Assembly: GCA_027012915.1 (NCBI GenBank)
Contig: JALUYN010000373.1
Location: 1 to 11,980, forward strand
Length of the DNA: 11,980 bases
From: Cellvibrionaceae bacterium
GTDB lineage: Bacteria > Pseudomonadota > Gammaproteobacteria > Pseudomonadales > Cellvibrionaceae
Direction of reading: 5' to 3'
In this document: positions 1 through 9,018 of the stretch, piece after piece
How positions within the stretch are numbered: the first letter of the stretch is position 1
Layout of the letters: the number at the start of each line of letters is the position of its first letter
Position numbers and translations under genes: made by a program
Notes under the pieces: generated by a model
Database searches by the model: none
What the model was told of the DNA's origin: nothing
The model's input: the letters and a program-made list of their open reading frames with translations, nothing else

Positions 1-1
1 C

Positions 2-2149
2 GCCAAAGCGATGATGGAGGGTATTACCACTGAGACTGTGGTTAACCGCGACGGTGAAGAAGAGCAACAAGGCTCGTTCAACTCCGTATTTATGTACGCC
101 GACTCCGGCGCTCGTGGTTCCCCGGCTCAGATTCGTCAATTGGCGGGTATGCGTGGTCTGATGGCCAAGCCGGACGGCTCTATTATTGAAACGCCGATTA
201 CCGCGAACTTCCGTGAAGGTCTGAACGTTGGTCAGTACTTTATTTCGACTCACGGTGCTCGTAAGGGTCTGGCAGATACCGCACTGAAAACCGCCAACTC
301 CGGTTACCTGACTCGCCGTCTGGTAGATGTGTCTCAGGACGTGGTTATCACCGAAACCGATTGTGGTACTGACGAAGGTCTGACCATGGCGCCGGTTATT
401 GAAGGTGGCGATGTAATTGAGTCGCTGGGTGATCGTATTCTGGGTCGTGTAATTGGTCAGGATGTTCTGGTACCAGGTTCAGATGAAGTACTGATTCCTG
501 CCGGTGTGATGATCGACGAGAAGATGGTTATCGAGATCGAAGAGGCGGGTATCGATGAGGTTCAGGTTCGTTCTCCGATTACCTGTGAAACCCGTCACGG
601 TATCTGTGCTCAGTGTTACGGTCGTGATCTGGCTCGTGGCCATCGTGCCAACCCAGGTGAAGCTGTCGGTGTTATCGCAGCACAGTCCATTGGTGAGCCG
701 GGTACCCAGCTGACCATGCGTACCTTCCACATTGGTGGTGCAGCAAGTCGGGCGTCTGCAGTCGATAGCGTACAGGTTAAGCAAGACGGTGTAGCCCGTC
801 TGATCAATCTCAAGTTTGTTGAGAATGATGCGGGCAACCTGGTTGCAGTTTCTCGTTCCGGTGAATTGGCGGTTGCTGATGAAAACGGACGTGAGCGTGA
901 GCGTTACAAGCTGCCTTACGGTGCTGAAATTACCGTTAAGGACGGTGACAAGGTTGAAGGCGGCCAGTTTGTTGCCAAGTGGGATCCACATACTCACCCA
1001 ATTGTTACTGAAGTGGCGGGTAAGGTTGTGTTCTCCGGTATGGAAGATGGCCTGTCTATCCGCCGTCAGACTGATGAGCTGACTGGTTTGAGCTCTATTG
1101 AGGTTCTGGATCCTGCTGAGCGTCCAGCGGCAGGTAAAGATCTGAAGCCAACCATCACTCTGGTTGACGAAGCGGGTAATGAGCTGTGTCTGGCGAATAC
1201 TAATGTGCCAGCCCACTACATGCTGCCTGCCAAGGCGATCTTGAGCATCAACGATGGTGATCAGATCTCTGTAGGTGACATTATCGCTCGTATTCCTCAA
1301 GAGGGATCGAAGACACGCGATATTACTGGTGGTCTGCCACGGGTTGCCGACTTGTTCGAAGCGCGTAAGCCGAAAGAGCCGTCCATTCTGGCGGAAATCT
1401 CCGGTACCGTATCCTTCGGTAAAGAGACCAAGGGCAAGCGTCGTCTGGTAATTACTCCGAACGACGGCCAGCCTCTGGCCGATGGCAGCACCCACTGGGA
1501 GCAGCTGATTCCAAAGCATCGCCAACTGACCGTGTTCGAAGGTGAGCAGGTAGAGAAGGGTGAAGTTGTATCCGATGGCCCAAGCAACCCGCACGATATC
1601 TTGCGCTTGCAGGGTGTTGAGGCACTGGCTCGCTACATCACCAACGAAATCCAGGACGTTTACCGTCTGCAGGGTGTAAAGATTAACGATAAGCACATTG
1701 AGGTTATCGTTCGTCAGATGCTGCGCAAAGTTGAAATCAGCTCTATGGGCGATTCCAGCTTCGTTAAAGGTGAGCAGGTGGAGTACACCAATGTGTTGAC
1801 CGAGAACGAGCAACTGCGTGGCGAGGACAAGCAGCCTGCTATGTACGAGCGTCAGCTGCTGGGTATTACCAAAGCTTCTTTGGCAACCGAGTCATTTATC
1901 TCTGCGGCCTCGTTCCAGGAAACCACTCGCGTACTGACCGAAGCTGCAGTTACCGGCAAATCTGATAATCTGCGCGGTTTGAAAGAGAACGTGGTTGTGG
2001 GTCGACTGATTCCTGCGGGTACTGGTCTGGCATACCACAATGAGCGCCGCCGTCAGCGGGAAGCAGAAGTTGGTCTTGAGACCGAAGGTGTGAGTGCTGC
2101 TGAAGTTGAAGCGGCTCTGACCGAAGCATTGAAGTCGTCAGCCTCTTAA
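2..2149 (+). CDS. rpoC: DNA-directed RNA polymerase subunit beta' (C-terminal half, 5' end outside window)
   Basis: This is the beta' subunit of RNA polymerase, which carries the catalytic machinery for transcription. The reading frame is open from base 2 and gives 715 residues, about half of the usual roughly 1400, so the gene begins outside the window. Visible landmarks in order are the bridge-helix segment ([17 protein letters not shown], about 218-270), the four cysteines of the second zinc site (codons at 362, 584, 605 and 614; the last three in a CxxxxxxCxxC cluster), and the trigger loop ([16 protein letters not shown], 692-739). Further on come the [16 protein letters not shown] block and the conserved C-terminal HDILRLQG and [10 protein letters not shown] segments. 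Similarity to E. coli RpoC runs to the end with no frameshift. It ends 21 bases before a strong bidirectional terminator, so the rpoBC transcript is separated from the str operon here. Identification is certain. Confidence 0.99.
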   Translation, partial: AKAMMEGITTETVVNRDGEEEQQGSFNSVFMYADSGARGSPAQIRQLAGMRGLMAKPDGSIIETPITANFREGLNVGQYFISTHGARKGLADTALKTANSGYLTRRLVDVSQDVVITETDCGTDEGLTMAPVIEGGDVIESLGDRILGRVIGQDVLVPGSDEVLIPAGVMIDEKMVIEIEEAGIDEVQVRSPITCETRHGICAQCYGRDLARGHRANPGEAVGVIAAQSIGEPGTQLTMRTFHIGGAASRASAVDSVQVKQDGVARLINLKFVENDAGNLVAVSRSGELAVADENGRERERYKLPYGAEITVKDGDKVEGGQFVAKWDPHTHPIVTEVAGKVVFSGMEDGLSIRRQTDELTGLSSIEVLDPAERPAAGKDLKPTITLVDEAGNELCLANTNVPAHYMLPAKAILSINDGDQISVGDIIARIPQEGSKTRDITGGLPRVADLFEARKPKEPSILAEISGTVSFGKETKGKRRLVITPNDGQPLADGSTHWEQLIPKHRQLTVFEGEQVEKGEVVSDGPSNPHDILRLQGVEALARYITNEIQDVYRLQGVKINDKHIEVIVRQMLRKVEISSMGDSSFVKGEQVEYTNVLTENEQLRGEDKQPAMYERQLLGITKASLATESFISAASFQETTRVLTEAAVTGKSDNLRGLKENVVVGRLIPAGTGLAYHNERRRQREAEVGLETEGVSAAEVEAALTEALKSSAS

Positions 2150-2170
2150 GGGGTTGCGATTTCAAAGCAT

Positions 2171-2199
2171 AAAAAAACCCGGCATCGCCGGGTTTTTTT
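2171..2199. terminator. Bidirectional terminator between rpoC and the converging cell-wall gene pair
   Basis: A perfect hairpin has CCCGGC (2178-2183), loop ATC and GCCGGG (2187-2192). It is flanked by seven A on the left and seven T on the right, so it reads as a strong intrinsic terminator on both strands. It closes rpoC from the left and the minus-strand YkuD gene, which stops at 2223, from the right. Confidence 0.93.
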
Positions 2200-2222
2200 A
2201 TGTCTACAGTCGGGGCAGCTGT

Positions 2223-3179
2223 TCAGCCTCCTTTTTCATAGATGATTCGCCACTGCCCATCACTCTCTAGTTTCCATAGCTGACGTTTCCAGCCGCGTGA
2301 GCGATAACTATTGCTGGCGTAATCCTGGTAGAACTCTGCCATCACCGTATTTTCCTGTCCTGGATATGCGTAGATGCCAAGGTCGGACAGGCGAACCTTA
2401 ATGTAGCGCTTATTGGTATTGACGCGTCTTTTATAAGTTGTCCATTGTGCGTAGTCTTTCTCTGTGTCCGAGAAGTTTTCAGAATAGAACGCAAGGTACC
2501 GTTCAGGATCACGGCTCTCCCAGGCTTTGCTCCACTGGTGCATACGTTCTGTGAGCTGCTCTCTGGCCCGGCTTATGTGCGCGTTGCTGACCCATTGAAT
2601 TTGCTCGACGCCAAGCACCTTGGTGTAGCCCACATTGAGGTATTGTCCCAGATCTTCGAGGTCGGCGTTGGACAGTACGATGCAGCCATCGCTGTCTCTC
2701 AGTGGACGTTTAACACTGTCGTCCTCTACACCGTGAACCCAGATGCCTGATCCGGTGTACTGATTCAGCCGATCCCAGGCGTTAGGGTAATTCAGAGGGT
2801 ACGCAGTATGTCCGTAGAAATCGTCGAGTTGTTGGTCGCTGAGCTGGCTGGTGATGCGATAGACGCCTACCGGGGTGCGCTCATCTCCTTCCTCCGTTTT
2901 CCCAAAGCCCTGTTTGCCAATGGTTATGGGGTAGCTTTTGATCTCTCTAAGCTGTGTTCCTGGCGATTTTTCAAATACCCTGAGTATCCCTTTTTCTAAT
3001 TCAGCAACTATGACATAGCGGTCAGAAGCTGGAAGGTCCCAAATGCTCGCTGGTTGCTGATCCACCGTGTGGGTGGGTTTGTTCAGCATCGCAAGCTGAG
3101 TCGTTTCACCGGCGCTCGCAGCAGGGTTGAGAAGTGCAATGCTGGTTGCGCAGAGAAGTGTTTTGATTCTGTGTTGCAT
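2223..3179 (-). CDS. Secreted L,D-transpeptidase/L,D-carboxypeptidase-fold protein (YkuD) with C-terminal NTF2-like domain, Csd6/Pgp2-like
   Basis: This 318-residue exported protein begins at the ATG at 3179, where it gains a clean signal peptide (residues 1-23, hydrophobic core LLCATSIALL, likely cleavage at ASA-G). The frame extends upstream to 3308, but that extension overlaps the 3' end of the preceding gene and hides the signal peptide. No strong Shine-Dalgarno is visible. Residues about 54-198 form a YkuD domain with GDERTPVGVY, a catalytic HG (H149-G150) and the nucleophile motif SDGCIVL (C166). Residues about 200-318 look like an NTF2/SnoaL-like domain (WSKAWESRDPERYLAFYSENF and a C-terminal WRIIYEKGG). 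YkuD enzymes form 3-3 cross-links or attach proteins to peptidoglycan. The YkuD+NTF2 arrangement and length match H. pylori Csd6 and Campylobacter Pgp2, which are L,D-carboxypeptidases trimming tetrapeptide stems to tripeptides. The domain call is firm; transpeptidase versus carboxypeptidase is open. It follows the M14 gene by 38 bp, probably in one transcript. Confidence 0.88.
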   Translation of the reverse strand: MQHRIKTLLCATSIALLNPAASAGETTQLAMLNKPTHTVDQQPASIWDLPASDRYVIVAELEKGILRVFEKSPGTQLREIKSYPITIGKQGFGKTEEGDERTPVGVYRITSQLSDQQLDDFYGHTAYPLNYPNAWDRLNQYTGSGIWVHGVEDDSVKRPLRDSDGCIVLSNADLEDLGQYLNVGYTKVLGVEQIQWVSNAHISRAREQLTERMHQWSKAWESRDPERYLAFYSENFSDTEKDYAQWTTYKRRVNTNKRYIKVRLSDLGIYAYPGQENTVMAEFYQDYASNSYRSRGWKRQLWKLESDGQWRIIYEKGG

Positions 3180-3217
3180 AGTAGTGACGGCTTTCTTTTT
3201 CGGGTGCAAAGTAATTA

Positions 3218-4096
3218 CTACTCTTGATTGTCGGAAGCTGTGCTCTCGAGCGCGGCTAATCGTTGTTTTGGAACCTCGCTGCGTAGCCAGCGTACAAGGT
3301 CGATCCACATGCTGCTGATTTCTGCGCTGCTGGGCATAATGCCTGCCGAGGCAAGCTCAACAGTAACGACCGGAATATTCAGGGTGCTGCCGCCGTAGTT
3401 GCCAAGGCTGCCAGGGTAGGTACCCAGCCGTCTGAGTTTTAGCTTGCCAAGCTTAGATGGCGGCGTCTGCGGGCCATCAAAATCAAGCAGGTGATGGGGT
3501 GCGTGTACCGCCACTATAGCGTCCGGCTTGAACTCGTTAATACGCCGCATAAACCACTGGGTCTCAGGTTCGCTGGCGGCCATCGGGCCGGGGTACCTAC
3601 GGGGATTGCGGTAGGTGCGCTTGATCCAGTAGTTTTCGGCGAGACTGTTCCAGTCAAACGTTGGGAAGTTGCGATTAAGGTCGACGCCATTGCCGTTCTG
3701 GCGAGTCGCTCGTGGCTTTTGCAGCAGGCCGTCAGGGTTTAATAGAGGCACCACCTGCCAATGAAACAACCCGCTGTGATATTGGTCGAGCTTTTCCAGC
3801 CAGCGGAAGATCAAAGAAACGGAAGAGTATTCATCCCCGTGAATTCCTCCCATGAGTATGACTCGCCCCAGCGGTTTTCGCGTCTCAGTGGGGCCATATT
3901 CTTTAAATAGCAGAGGACGATTATTGCTCGATAAGCTTTCACCGAACTGGAAGTTTTGTTGTAGGCATTGACGAGTGCTTACGCTCCCTAGGGTGTCGCC
4001 GACTGCCTGGCAGAGCTCGTCTACGCTCGATGCTGTGGCTTTTATGGCGAGCGTGAGTGCCAGGGCGAGTGTAAATAGAAGGTGCTTAGCGGTCAT
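3218..4096 (-). CDS. Secreted M14-family zinc carboxypeptidase/amidase, probable murein-peptide amidase (MpaA/Csd4-like)
   Basis: This is a 292-residue zinc metallopeptidase. It has an N-terminal signal peptide (residues 1 to about 22, LLFTLALALTLAIKATA), so it should act in the periplasm. The M14 signature is complete: HxxE zinc ligands H86 and E89 (GGIHGDEY), the substrate-binding DLNRNF block (N141, R142), the third zinc ligand H198 (AVHAPHH) and the catalytic glutamate E247 (VTVEL). Two cysteines in the mature N-terminus (C29, C44) could form a disulfide. Bacterial M14 enzymes of this size include MpaA, which cuts the gamma-D-Glu-mDAP bond of free murein peptides in the cytoplasm, and Csd4/Pgp1, which cut the same bond in peptidoglycan in the periplasm. 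The signal peptide and YkuD partner favour a wall-trimming role, which is an inference. The start ATG at 4096 is the only one giving the signal peptide; no good Shine-Dalgarno precedes it. It is divergent from rpsL. Confidence 0.87.
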   Translation of the reverse strand: MTAKHLLFTLALALTLAIKATASSVDELCQAVGDTLGSVSTRQCLQQNFQFGESLSSNNRPLLFKEYGPTETRKPLGRVILMGGIHGDEYSSVSLIFRWLEKLDQYHSGLFHWQVVPLLNPDGLLQKPRATRQNGNGVDLNRNFPTFDWNSLAENYWIKRTYRNPRRYPGPMAASEPETQWFMRRINEFKPDAIVAVHAPHHLLDFDGPQTPPSKLGKLKLRRLGTYPGSLGNYGGSTLNIPVVTVELASAGIMPSSAEISSMWIDLVRWLRSEVPKQRLAALESTASDNQE

Positions 4097-4189
4097 ATAT
4101 GGTTCAGTAGTGGCCGTTGTTTGGATTTCTTGATGGGGAAATCCTATCAGATTTTGACCACAATGGCTGTGTTTGCGAATGCTTCAGAC

Positions 4190-4218
4190 TTGACCTGTAT
4201 GCTGTCGACCCGTACAAT
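4190..4218 (+). promoter_or_regulatory. Str operon promoter (sigma-70 type)
   Basis: TTGACC (4190-4195) and TACAAT (4213-4218) are separated by exactly 17 bases, followed by a GC-rich discriminator (GCGCGACCCC). That discriminator is typical of ribosomal-protein promoters under stringent control. Transcription would start near 4225 and leave a leader of about 87 nt before rpsL. The 215-bp interval 4097-4311 is shared with the divergent M14 gene, for which no convincing promoter was found. Confidence 0.75.
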
Positions 4219-4311
4219 GCGCGACCCCTTGATATTGGGGCAGGACTTTGTGTCCGTTTATTGTTAACTGGCCTTATTCGTAAGGCATTGATATTTTTGG
4301 AGTTATTTTTC

Positions 4312-4683
4312 ATGGCAACGATTAACCAATTGGTTCGTAAGCCTAGAAAACGTAAGGTTCAGAAGAGCGATGTACCTGCTCTGCAAAACTGTCCTCAGCG
4401 TCGCGGTGTTTGCACCCGCGTTTATACCACTACTCCTAAGAAGCCAAACTCAGCTCTGCGTAAGGTTTGCCGTGTGCGCCTGACCAGTGGTTTTGAGGTG
4501 ACTTCTTATATTGGTGGTGAAGGACACAACCTGCAGGAGCACAGCGTGGTATTGATCCGTGGCGGTCGTGTTAAAGACTTGCCTGGTGTTCGTTATCACA
4601 CCGTGCGTGGCAGTCTCGATACCTCTGGCGTGGCCGACCGTAAGCAAGGTCGTTCCAAATATGGTGCTAAGCGTCCTAAGTAA
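4312..4683 (+). CDS. rpsL: 30S ribosomal protein S12
   Basis: S12 is a 123-residue decoding-centre protein of the small subunit, first gene of the str operon. The ATG at 4312 is chosen because it gives the universal [12 protein letters not shown] start and is preceded by GGAG (4299-4302) at 9-base spacing; the open frame further upstream is non-coding leader. The streptomycin-determining lysines K43 and K88 (numbered with Met) are both wild type ([10 protein letters not shown] and GGRVKDLPG), so the sequence predicts no rpsL-type streptomycin resistance. D89, the residue methylthiolated by RimO in E. coli, is present. The C-terminal [13 protein letters not shown] is standard. Confidence 0.99.
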   Translation: MATINQLVRKPRKRKVQKSDVPALQNCPQRRGVCTRVYTTTPKKPNSALRKVCRVRLTSGFEVTSYIGGEGHNLQEHSVVLIRGGRVKDLPGVRYHTVRGSLDTSGVADRKQGRSKYGAKRPK

Positions 4684-4840
4684 GGACGACCAGCGTAAGC
4701 TGAGTCAGTATTAGTACCGATACGTTTTCGGTTGAACCGAGTAAGGCTAAGCGCGCTCATGGTGTAAGTGCTCAGAAATGAGCGATTAGAGTTGTGAGAG
4801 CGTTGTCTTAGAACAAACCTGAAGAAGAGGCGAATTTAAA
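4684..4840 (+). promoter_or_regulatory. Structured rpsL-rpsG spacer, candidate S7 translational-feedback site
   Basis: The 157-base spacer between rpsL and rpsG holds several hairpins. CAGC-GTAA-GCTG (4691-4702) has a GNRA-type tetraloop. ACCGA/TCGGT (4716-4720 with 4728-4732) competes with TCGG/CCGA (4728-4731 with 4737-4740). CGCTCAT/ATGAGCG (4754-4760 with 4778-4784) closes a 17-nt loop. In E. coli, S7 binds the rpsL-rpsG spacer to repress its own translation and couple it to rpsL. Position and structure fit that role, but homology of the element is not shown. The rpsG Shine-Dalgarno AAGAGG ends at 4830. Confidence 0.5.
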
Positions 4841-5311
4841 ATGCCAAGAAGACGCGTAGTCGCCAAACGTGAAGTGTTACCAGATCCTAAGTTCGGTAAC
4901 GTTACTTTGGCGAAGTTTATGAACATGGTAATGATCAGCGGTAAAAAATCCGTTGCTGAGCGCATTGTTTACGGTGCTCTGGATATTGTTGCTGAGAAAA
5001 CCACCCAGGACCCACTCGAAGTATTCGACGAGGCTCTGGAAAAAATTGCACCGCTGGTTGAAGTTAAGTCTCGCCGTGTTGGTGGTGCTACTTACCAGGT
5101 ACCTGTGGAAGTGCGTCCAGCACGTCGCCAGGCTCTGGCAATGCGTTGGTTGGTGGAGTACTCCCGCGGTCGCGGTGAGAAATCCATGGCTCAACGTTTG
5201 GCCGGTGAATTGATCGATGCTTCCCAGAGTAAGGGTGCAGCGGTCAAGAAGCGTGAAGACGTTCACCGTATGGCCGAGGCTAACAAGGCGTTCTCTCACT
5301 ACCGTTTCTAA
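4841..5311 (+). CDS. rpsG: 30S ribosomal protein S7
   Basis: S7 is a 156-residue primary 16S rRNA-binding protein that nucleates assembly of the 30S head. It shows the canonical [19 protein letters not shown] start, the [16 protein letters not shown] helix and the [24 protein letters not shown] beta-hairpin region near the exit site. The C-terminus ends [15 protein letters not shown], the short form seen in most bacteria rather than the extended E. coli K-12 form. The start is supported by AAGAGG ten bases upstream. In E. coli it is also the regulator of this operon; the structured spacer just upstream makes that plausible here. Confidence 0.99.
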   Translation: MPRRRVVAKREVLPDPKFGNVTLAKFMNMVMISGKKSVAERIVYGALDIVAEKTTQDPLEVFDEALEKIAPLVEVKSRRVGGATYQVPVEVRPARRQALAMRWLVEYSRGRGEKSMAQRLAGELIDASQSKGAAVKKREDVHRMAEANKAFSHYRF

Positions 5312-5342
5312 TTCGAGTGGTCTGAGCACCTTGTTTGACTCC

Positions 5343-5373
5343 AAAAGGCAGCACCATTTATGGGCTGCCTTTT
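5343..5373 (+). terminator. Terminator-like hairpin between rpsG and fusA (possible attenuator)
   Basis: AAAAGGCAGC (5343-5352) pairs perfectly with GCTGCCTTTT (5364-5373), and an inner CCA/TGG pair closes a TTTA loop. The terminal run is only four T, so it looks like a leaky terminator or processing site rather than a full stop. It lies 31 bases after the rpsG stop, and 100 bases remain before fusA. A weak promoter-like pair lies downstream (TTGCTA 5427, TAACTT about 18 bases later) but is not convincing. Confidence 0.6.
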
Positions 5374-5473
5374 GCCGTTTATTAAGGCGATGGATAAGGC
5401 TGTTTCAGTGCAGCGTTCCGTCGATTTGCTAAACGGTAAAACCGGCAACTAACTTTTTTCGGAGATTCTATCC

Positions 5474-7585
5474 GTGGCACGTACAACCCCTATTTCCCGC
5501 TACCGCAATATTGGCATTTGCGCCCACGTGGACGCTGGTAAGACGACGACTACCGAGCGCGTGCTGTTTTACACCGGTCTGTCTCACAAAATTGGTGAGG
5601 TGCATGATGGCGCTGCCACAATGGATTGGATGGAGCAGGAGCAGGAGCGTGGTATTACGATTACGTCAGCTGCGACTACTTGTTTCTGGTCGGGAATGCA
5701 GCAGCAGTTCGATAAGCACCGTATCAACATCATCGATACTCCAGGGCACGTTGATTTCACCATTGAAGTGGAGCGTTCACTGCGTGTCCTTGATGGTGCG
5801 GTAGTTGTTCTGTGTGGATCTTCTGGTGTTCAGCCTCAAACTGAAACGGTTTGGCGTCAGGCTAACAAGTACGAAGTGCCGCGTATGGTGTTCGTGAACA
5901 AGATGGATCGTGCGGGCGCTGACTTCGATATGGTCGTGGATCAATTGCGTGAGCGCCTTAAGGCCAATCCTGTGCCGTTGCAAATGACCATTGGCGCTGA
6001 GGACGAGTTCAAGGGCGTTGTTGATCTGATCAAGATGAAGGCCATTCTCTGGAATGAGAGTGATATGGGAATGACGTTCGATTACGGCGATATTCCAGCC
6101 GAGCTGCAGGATAAGTGCGACGAAATGCGTGAGTATTTGGTTGAGGCTGCTGCTGAGGCCAATGAAGAATTGATGGAGAAGTACCTCGAAGATGGTGAGC
6201 TGAGCGAGGAAGAGATTAAGTCTGCTATCCGACAGCGTACTCTGGCTAACGAGATTGTGCCGGTTATTGGTGGTTCTGCCTTTAAGAATAAGGGTGTTCA
6301 GGCCATGCTGGATGCCGTCGTTGAGTATCTGCCTTCGCCGGAGGAGGTTAAGGCGATTGAGGGTACTCTCGAGGATGGTGAAACAGTTGCGACACGCGCC
6401 GCTGACGATGATGCTCCCTTTGCCTCGCTGGCTTTTAAGATTGCTACCGACCCGTTTGTTGGCACTTTAACCTTCTTCCGTGTGTATTCCGGTAAGTTGG
6501 AAAGTGGTACCGCGGTATACAACTCGGTAAAGGGTAAGAAAGAGCGCGTTGGCCGTATGGTGCAAATGCACTCTAACTCTCGCGAAGAGATTAAAGAGGT
6601 GTTGGCTGGAGATATTGCTGCGGCAATTGGTCTGAAGGATACCACCACTGGCGACACCCTATGTGACGAGGGTTCCAAGATTATTTTGGAGCGTATGGAG
6701 TTTCCTGAGCCGGTGATCTCTGTGGCTGTTGAGCCGAAAACCAAGGCTGACCAAGAGAAGATGGGGGTTGCTCTGGGTAAGTTGGCCCAAGAGGATCCTT
6801 CGTTTCGAGTGAAGACTGATGAGGAAACCGGTCAGACCATCATTTCCGGTATGGGTGAGCTTCACCTTGATATCCTGGTTGATCGCATGCGTCGTGAATT
6901 CAGTGTAGAAGCTAATATTGGTAAGCCTCAGGTGGCTTATCGCGAACGCATTACTAAGGTCTCTGAGATTGAAGGTAAGTTCGTGCGTCAGTCTGGCGGC
7001 CGTGGACAATACGGTCACGTATGGGTCAAGTTTGAGCCTGCGGAAGACTCCAATGCAGAAGGCCTGGAGTTTGTGAATGAGATTGTGGGTGGCATTGTGC
7101 CTCGTGAGTATATTCCTGCGGTAGAAAAGGGGATTTCCGAGCAGATGCAAAATGGCGTGCTGGCAGGGTTCCCGCTGTTGGGGTTGAAGGCGACTCTCTA
7201 TGACGGTTCATTTCACGATGTAGATTCTAATGAAATGGCCTTCAAAATTGCAGCTTCTATGGCCACCAAAAAGCTATCTGCTGACGGTGGTGCTGTGCTC
7301 CTCGAGCCTATGATGAAGGTCGAGGTGGTTACGCCTGAAGAGAATATGGGTGATGTTGTGGGTGATTTGAATCGCCGTCGCGGCATGATCCAGGGGATGG
7401 ATGAAAATCCGTCTGGCAAGGTGGTTAATGCGGAGGTTCCGCTGGCCGAAATGTTTGGCTATGCGACAGATTTGCGCTCCGCAACACAGGGGCGAGCCAC
7501 CTTTACTATGGAGTTTGAGCGCTATGCTGAAGCGCCCAAGAATATCGCTGATGAAGTGATTGCCAAAAACGGCTCTGGCGGGTAA
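5474..7585 (+). CDS. fusA: Elongation factor G (str-operon copy)
   Basis: EF-G is a 703-residue translational GTPase that drives ribosomal translocation and, with RRF, ribosome recycling. It starts at GTG 5474 ([14 protein letters not shown]) with GGAG at 5461-5464. GTP-binding motifs are AHVDAGKT (17-24), DTPGH (88-92), NKMD (142-145) and GSAF in the G-prime/G5 region; switch I carries the [10 protein letters not shown] block. The catalytic H92 is intact. The domain IV tip loop GSFHDVDS has H581, equivalent to E. coli H583, which is needed for translocation. The full five-domain length matches E. coli (704). Codon use is mixed for such a gene, with many TTG and CTT leucine codons where the second EF-G in this window uses CTG. 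It is followed 52 bp later by tuf. Confidence 0.98.
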   Translation: MARTTPISRYRNIGICAHVDAGKTTTTERVLFYTGLSHKIGEVHDGAATMDWMEQEQERGITITSAATTCFWSGMQQQFDKHRINIIDTPGHVDFTIEVERSLRVLDGAVVVLCGSSGVQPQTETVWRQANKYEVPRMVFVNKMDRAGADFDMVVDQLRERLKANPVPLQMTIGAEDEFKGVVDLIKMKAILWNESDMGMTFDYGDIPAELQDKCDEMREYLVEAAAEANEELMEKYLEDGELSEEEIKSAIRQRTLANEIVPVIGGSAFKNKGVQAMLDAVVEYLPSPEEVKAIEGTLEDGETVATRAADDDAPFASLAFKIATDPFVGTLTFFRVYSGKLESGTAVYNSVKGKKERVGRMVQMHSNSREEIKEVLAGDIAAAIGLKDTTTGDTLCDEGSKIILERMEFPEPVISVAVEPKTKADQEKMGVALGKLAQEDPSFRVKTDEETGQTIISGMGELHLDILVDRMRREFSVEANIGKPQVAYRERITKVSEIEGKFVRQSGGRGQYGHVWVKFEPAEDSNAEGLEFVNEIVGGIVPREYIPAVEKGISEQMQNGVLAGFPLLGLKATLYDGSFHDVDSNEMAFKIAASMATKKLSADGGAVLLEPMMKVEVVTPEENMGDVVGDLNRRRGMIQGMDENPSGKVVNAEVPLAEMFGYATDLRSATQGRATFTMEFERYAEAPKNIADEVIAKNGSGG

Positions 7586-7637
7586 GGTTCGCCAGTCTAT
7601 CGATTATTGACACTGAAATATTTAGAGGATTAAGACA

Positions 7638-8861
<1,224 letters not shown>

Positions 8862-8880
8862 TCTGATAGTAATCAGTACG

Positions 8881-8907
8881 AAAAGGTCGCTTCGGCGGCC
8901 TTTTTTT
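8881..8907 (+). terminator. Intrinsic terminator of the str operon
   Basis: GGTCGC (8885-8890) pairs with GCGGCC (8895-8900) with one G-U pair, closed by an extra-stable cUUCGg tetraloop (8891-8894). Four A precede the stem and seven T (8901-8907) follow it. It lies 19 bases after the tuf stop. Confidence 0.95.
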
Positions 8908-8964
8908 GTGCCTGAAATAAGGTGGTGTGAGGTGTTGGGTCCATCTTGCTGGGCGCTAGCCCAT

Positions 8965-8995
8965 AAAAAACCCCGCGAGCTTTTGCTGGCGGGGC
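8965..8995 (-). terminator. Intrinsic terminator of fusA2
   Basis: Read on the minus strand, CCCCGC-c-AGC pairs with GCT-c-GCGGGG around an AAAA loop, and six T follow (complement of 8965-8970). There is one internal C-C mismatch. It lies 23 bases past the fusA2 stop. Together with the tuf terminator it insulates two converging, highly expressed units within 157 bp. Confidence 0.9.
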
Positions 8996-9018
8996 TTTTG
9001 AGTGCTTTAAGCTAACAA

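Noticed and set aside
479..1813. A 444-codon open frame on the minus strand opposite rpoC
   Set aside because: It lies wholly inside the confidently identified rpoC coding frame, and its product has no recognisable domain. It is explained by rpoC codon bias avoiding stops in that antisense frame.
3180..3308. N-terminal extension of the YkuD protein from an upstream start at 3308
   Set aside because: The extension overlaps the 3' end of the M14 gene, is basic and unconserved-looking, and would bury the clear signal peptide that begins at the ATG at 3179.
4154..4180. Another TTGACC upstream of the str promoter as a second promoter
   Set aside because: No acceptable -10 hexamer lies at 16-18 bp spacing.
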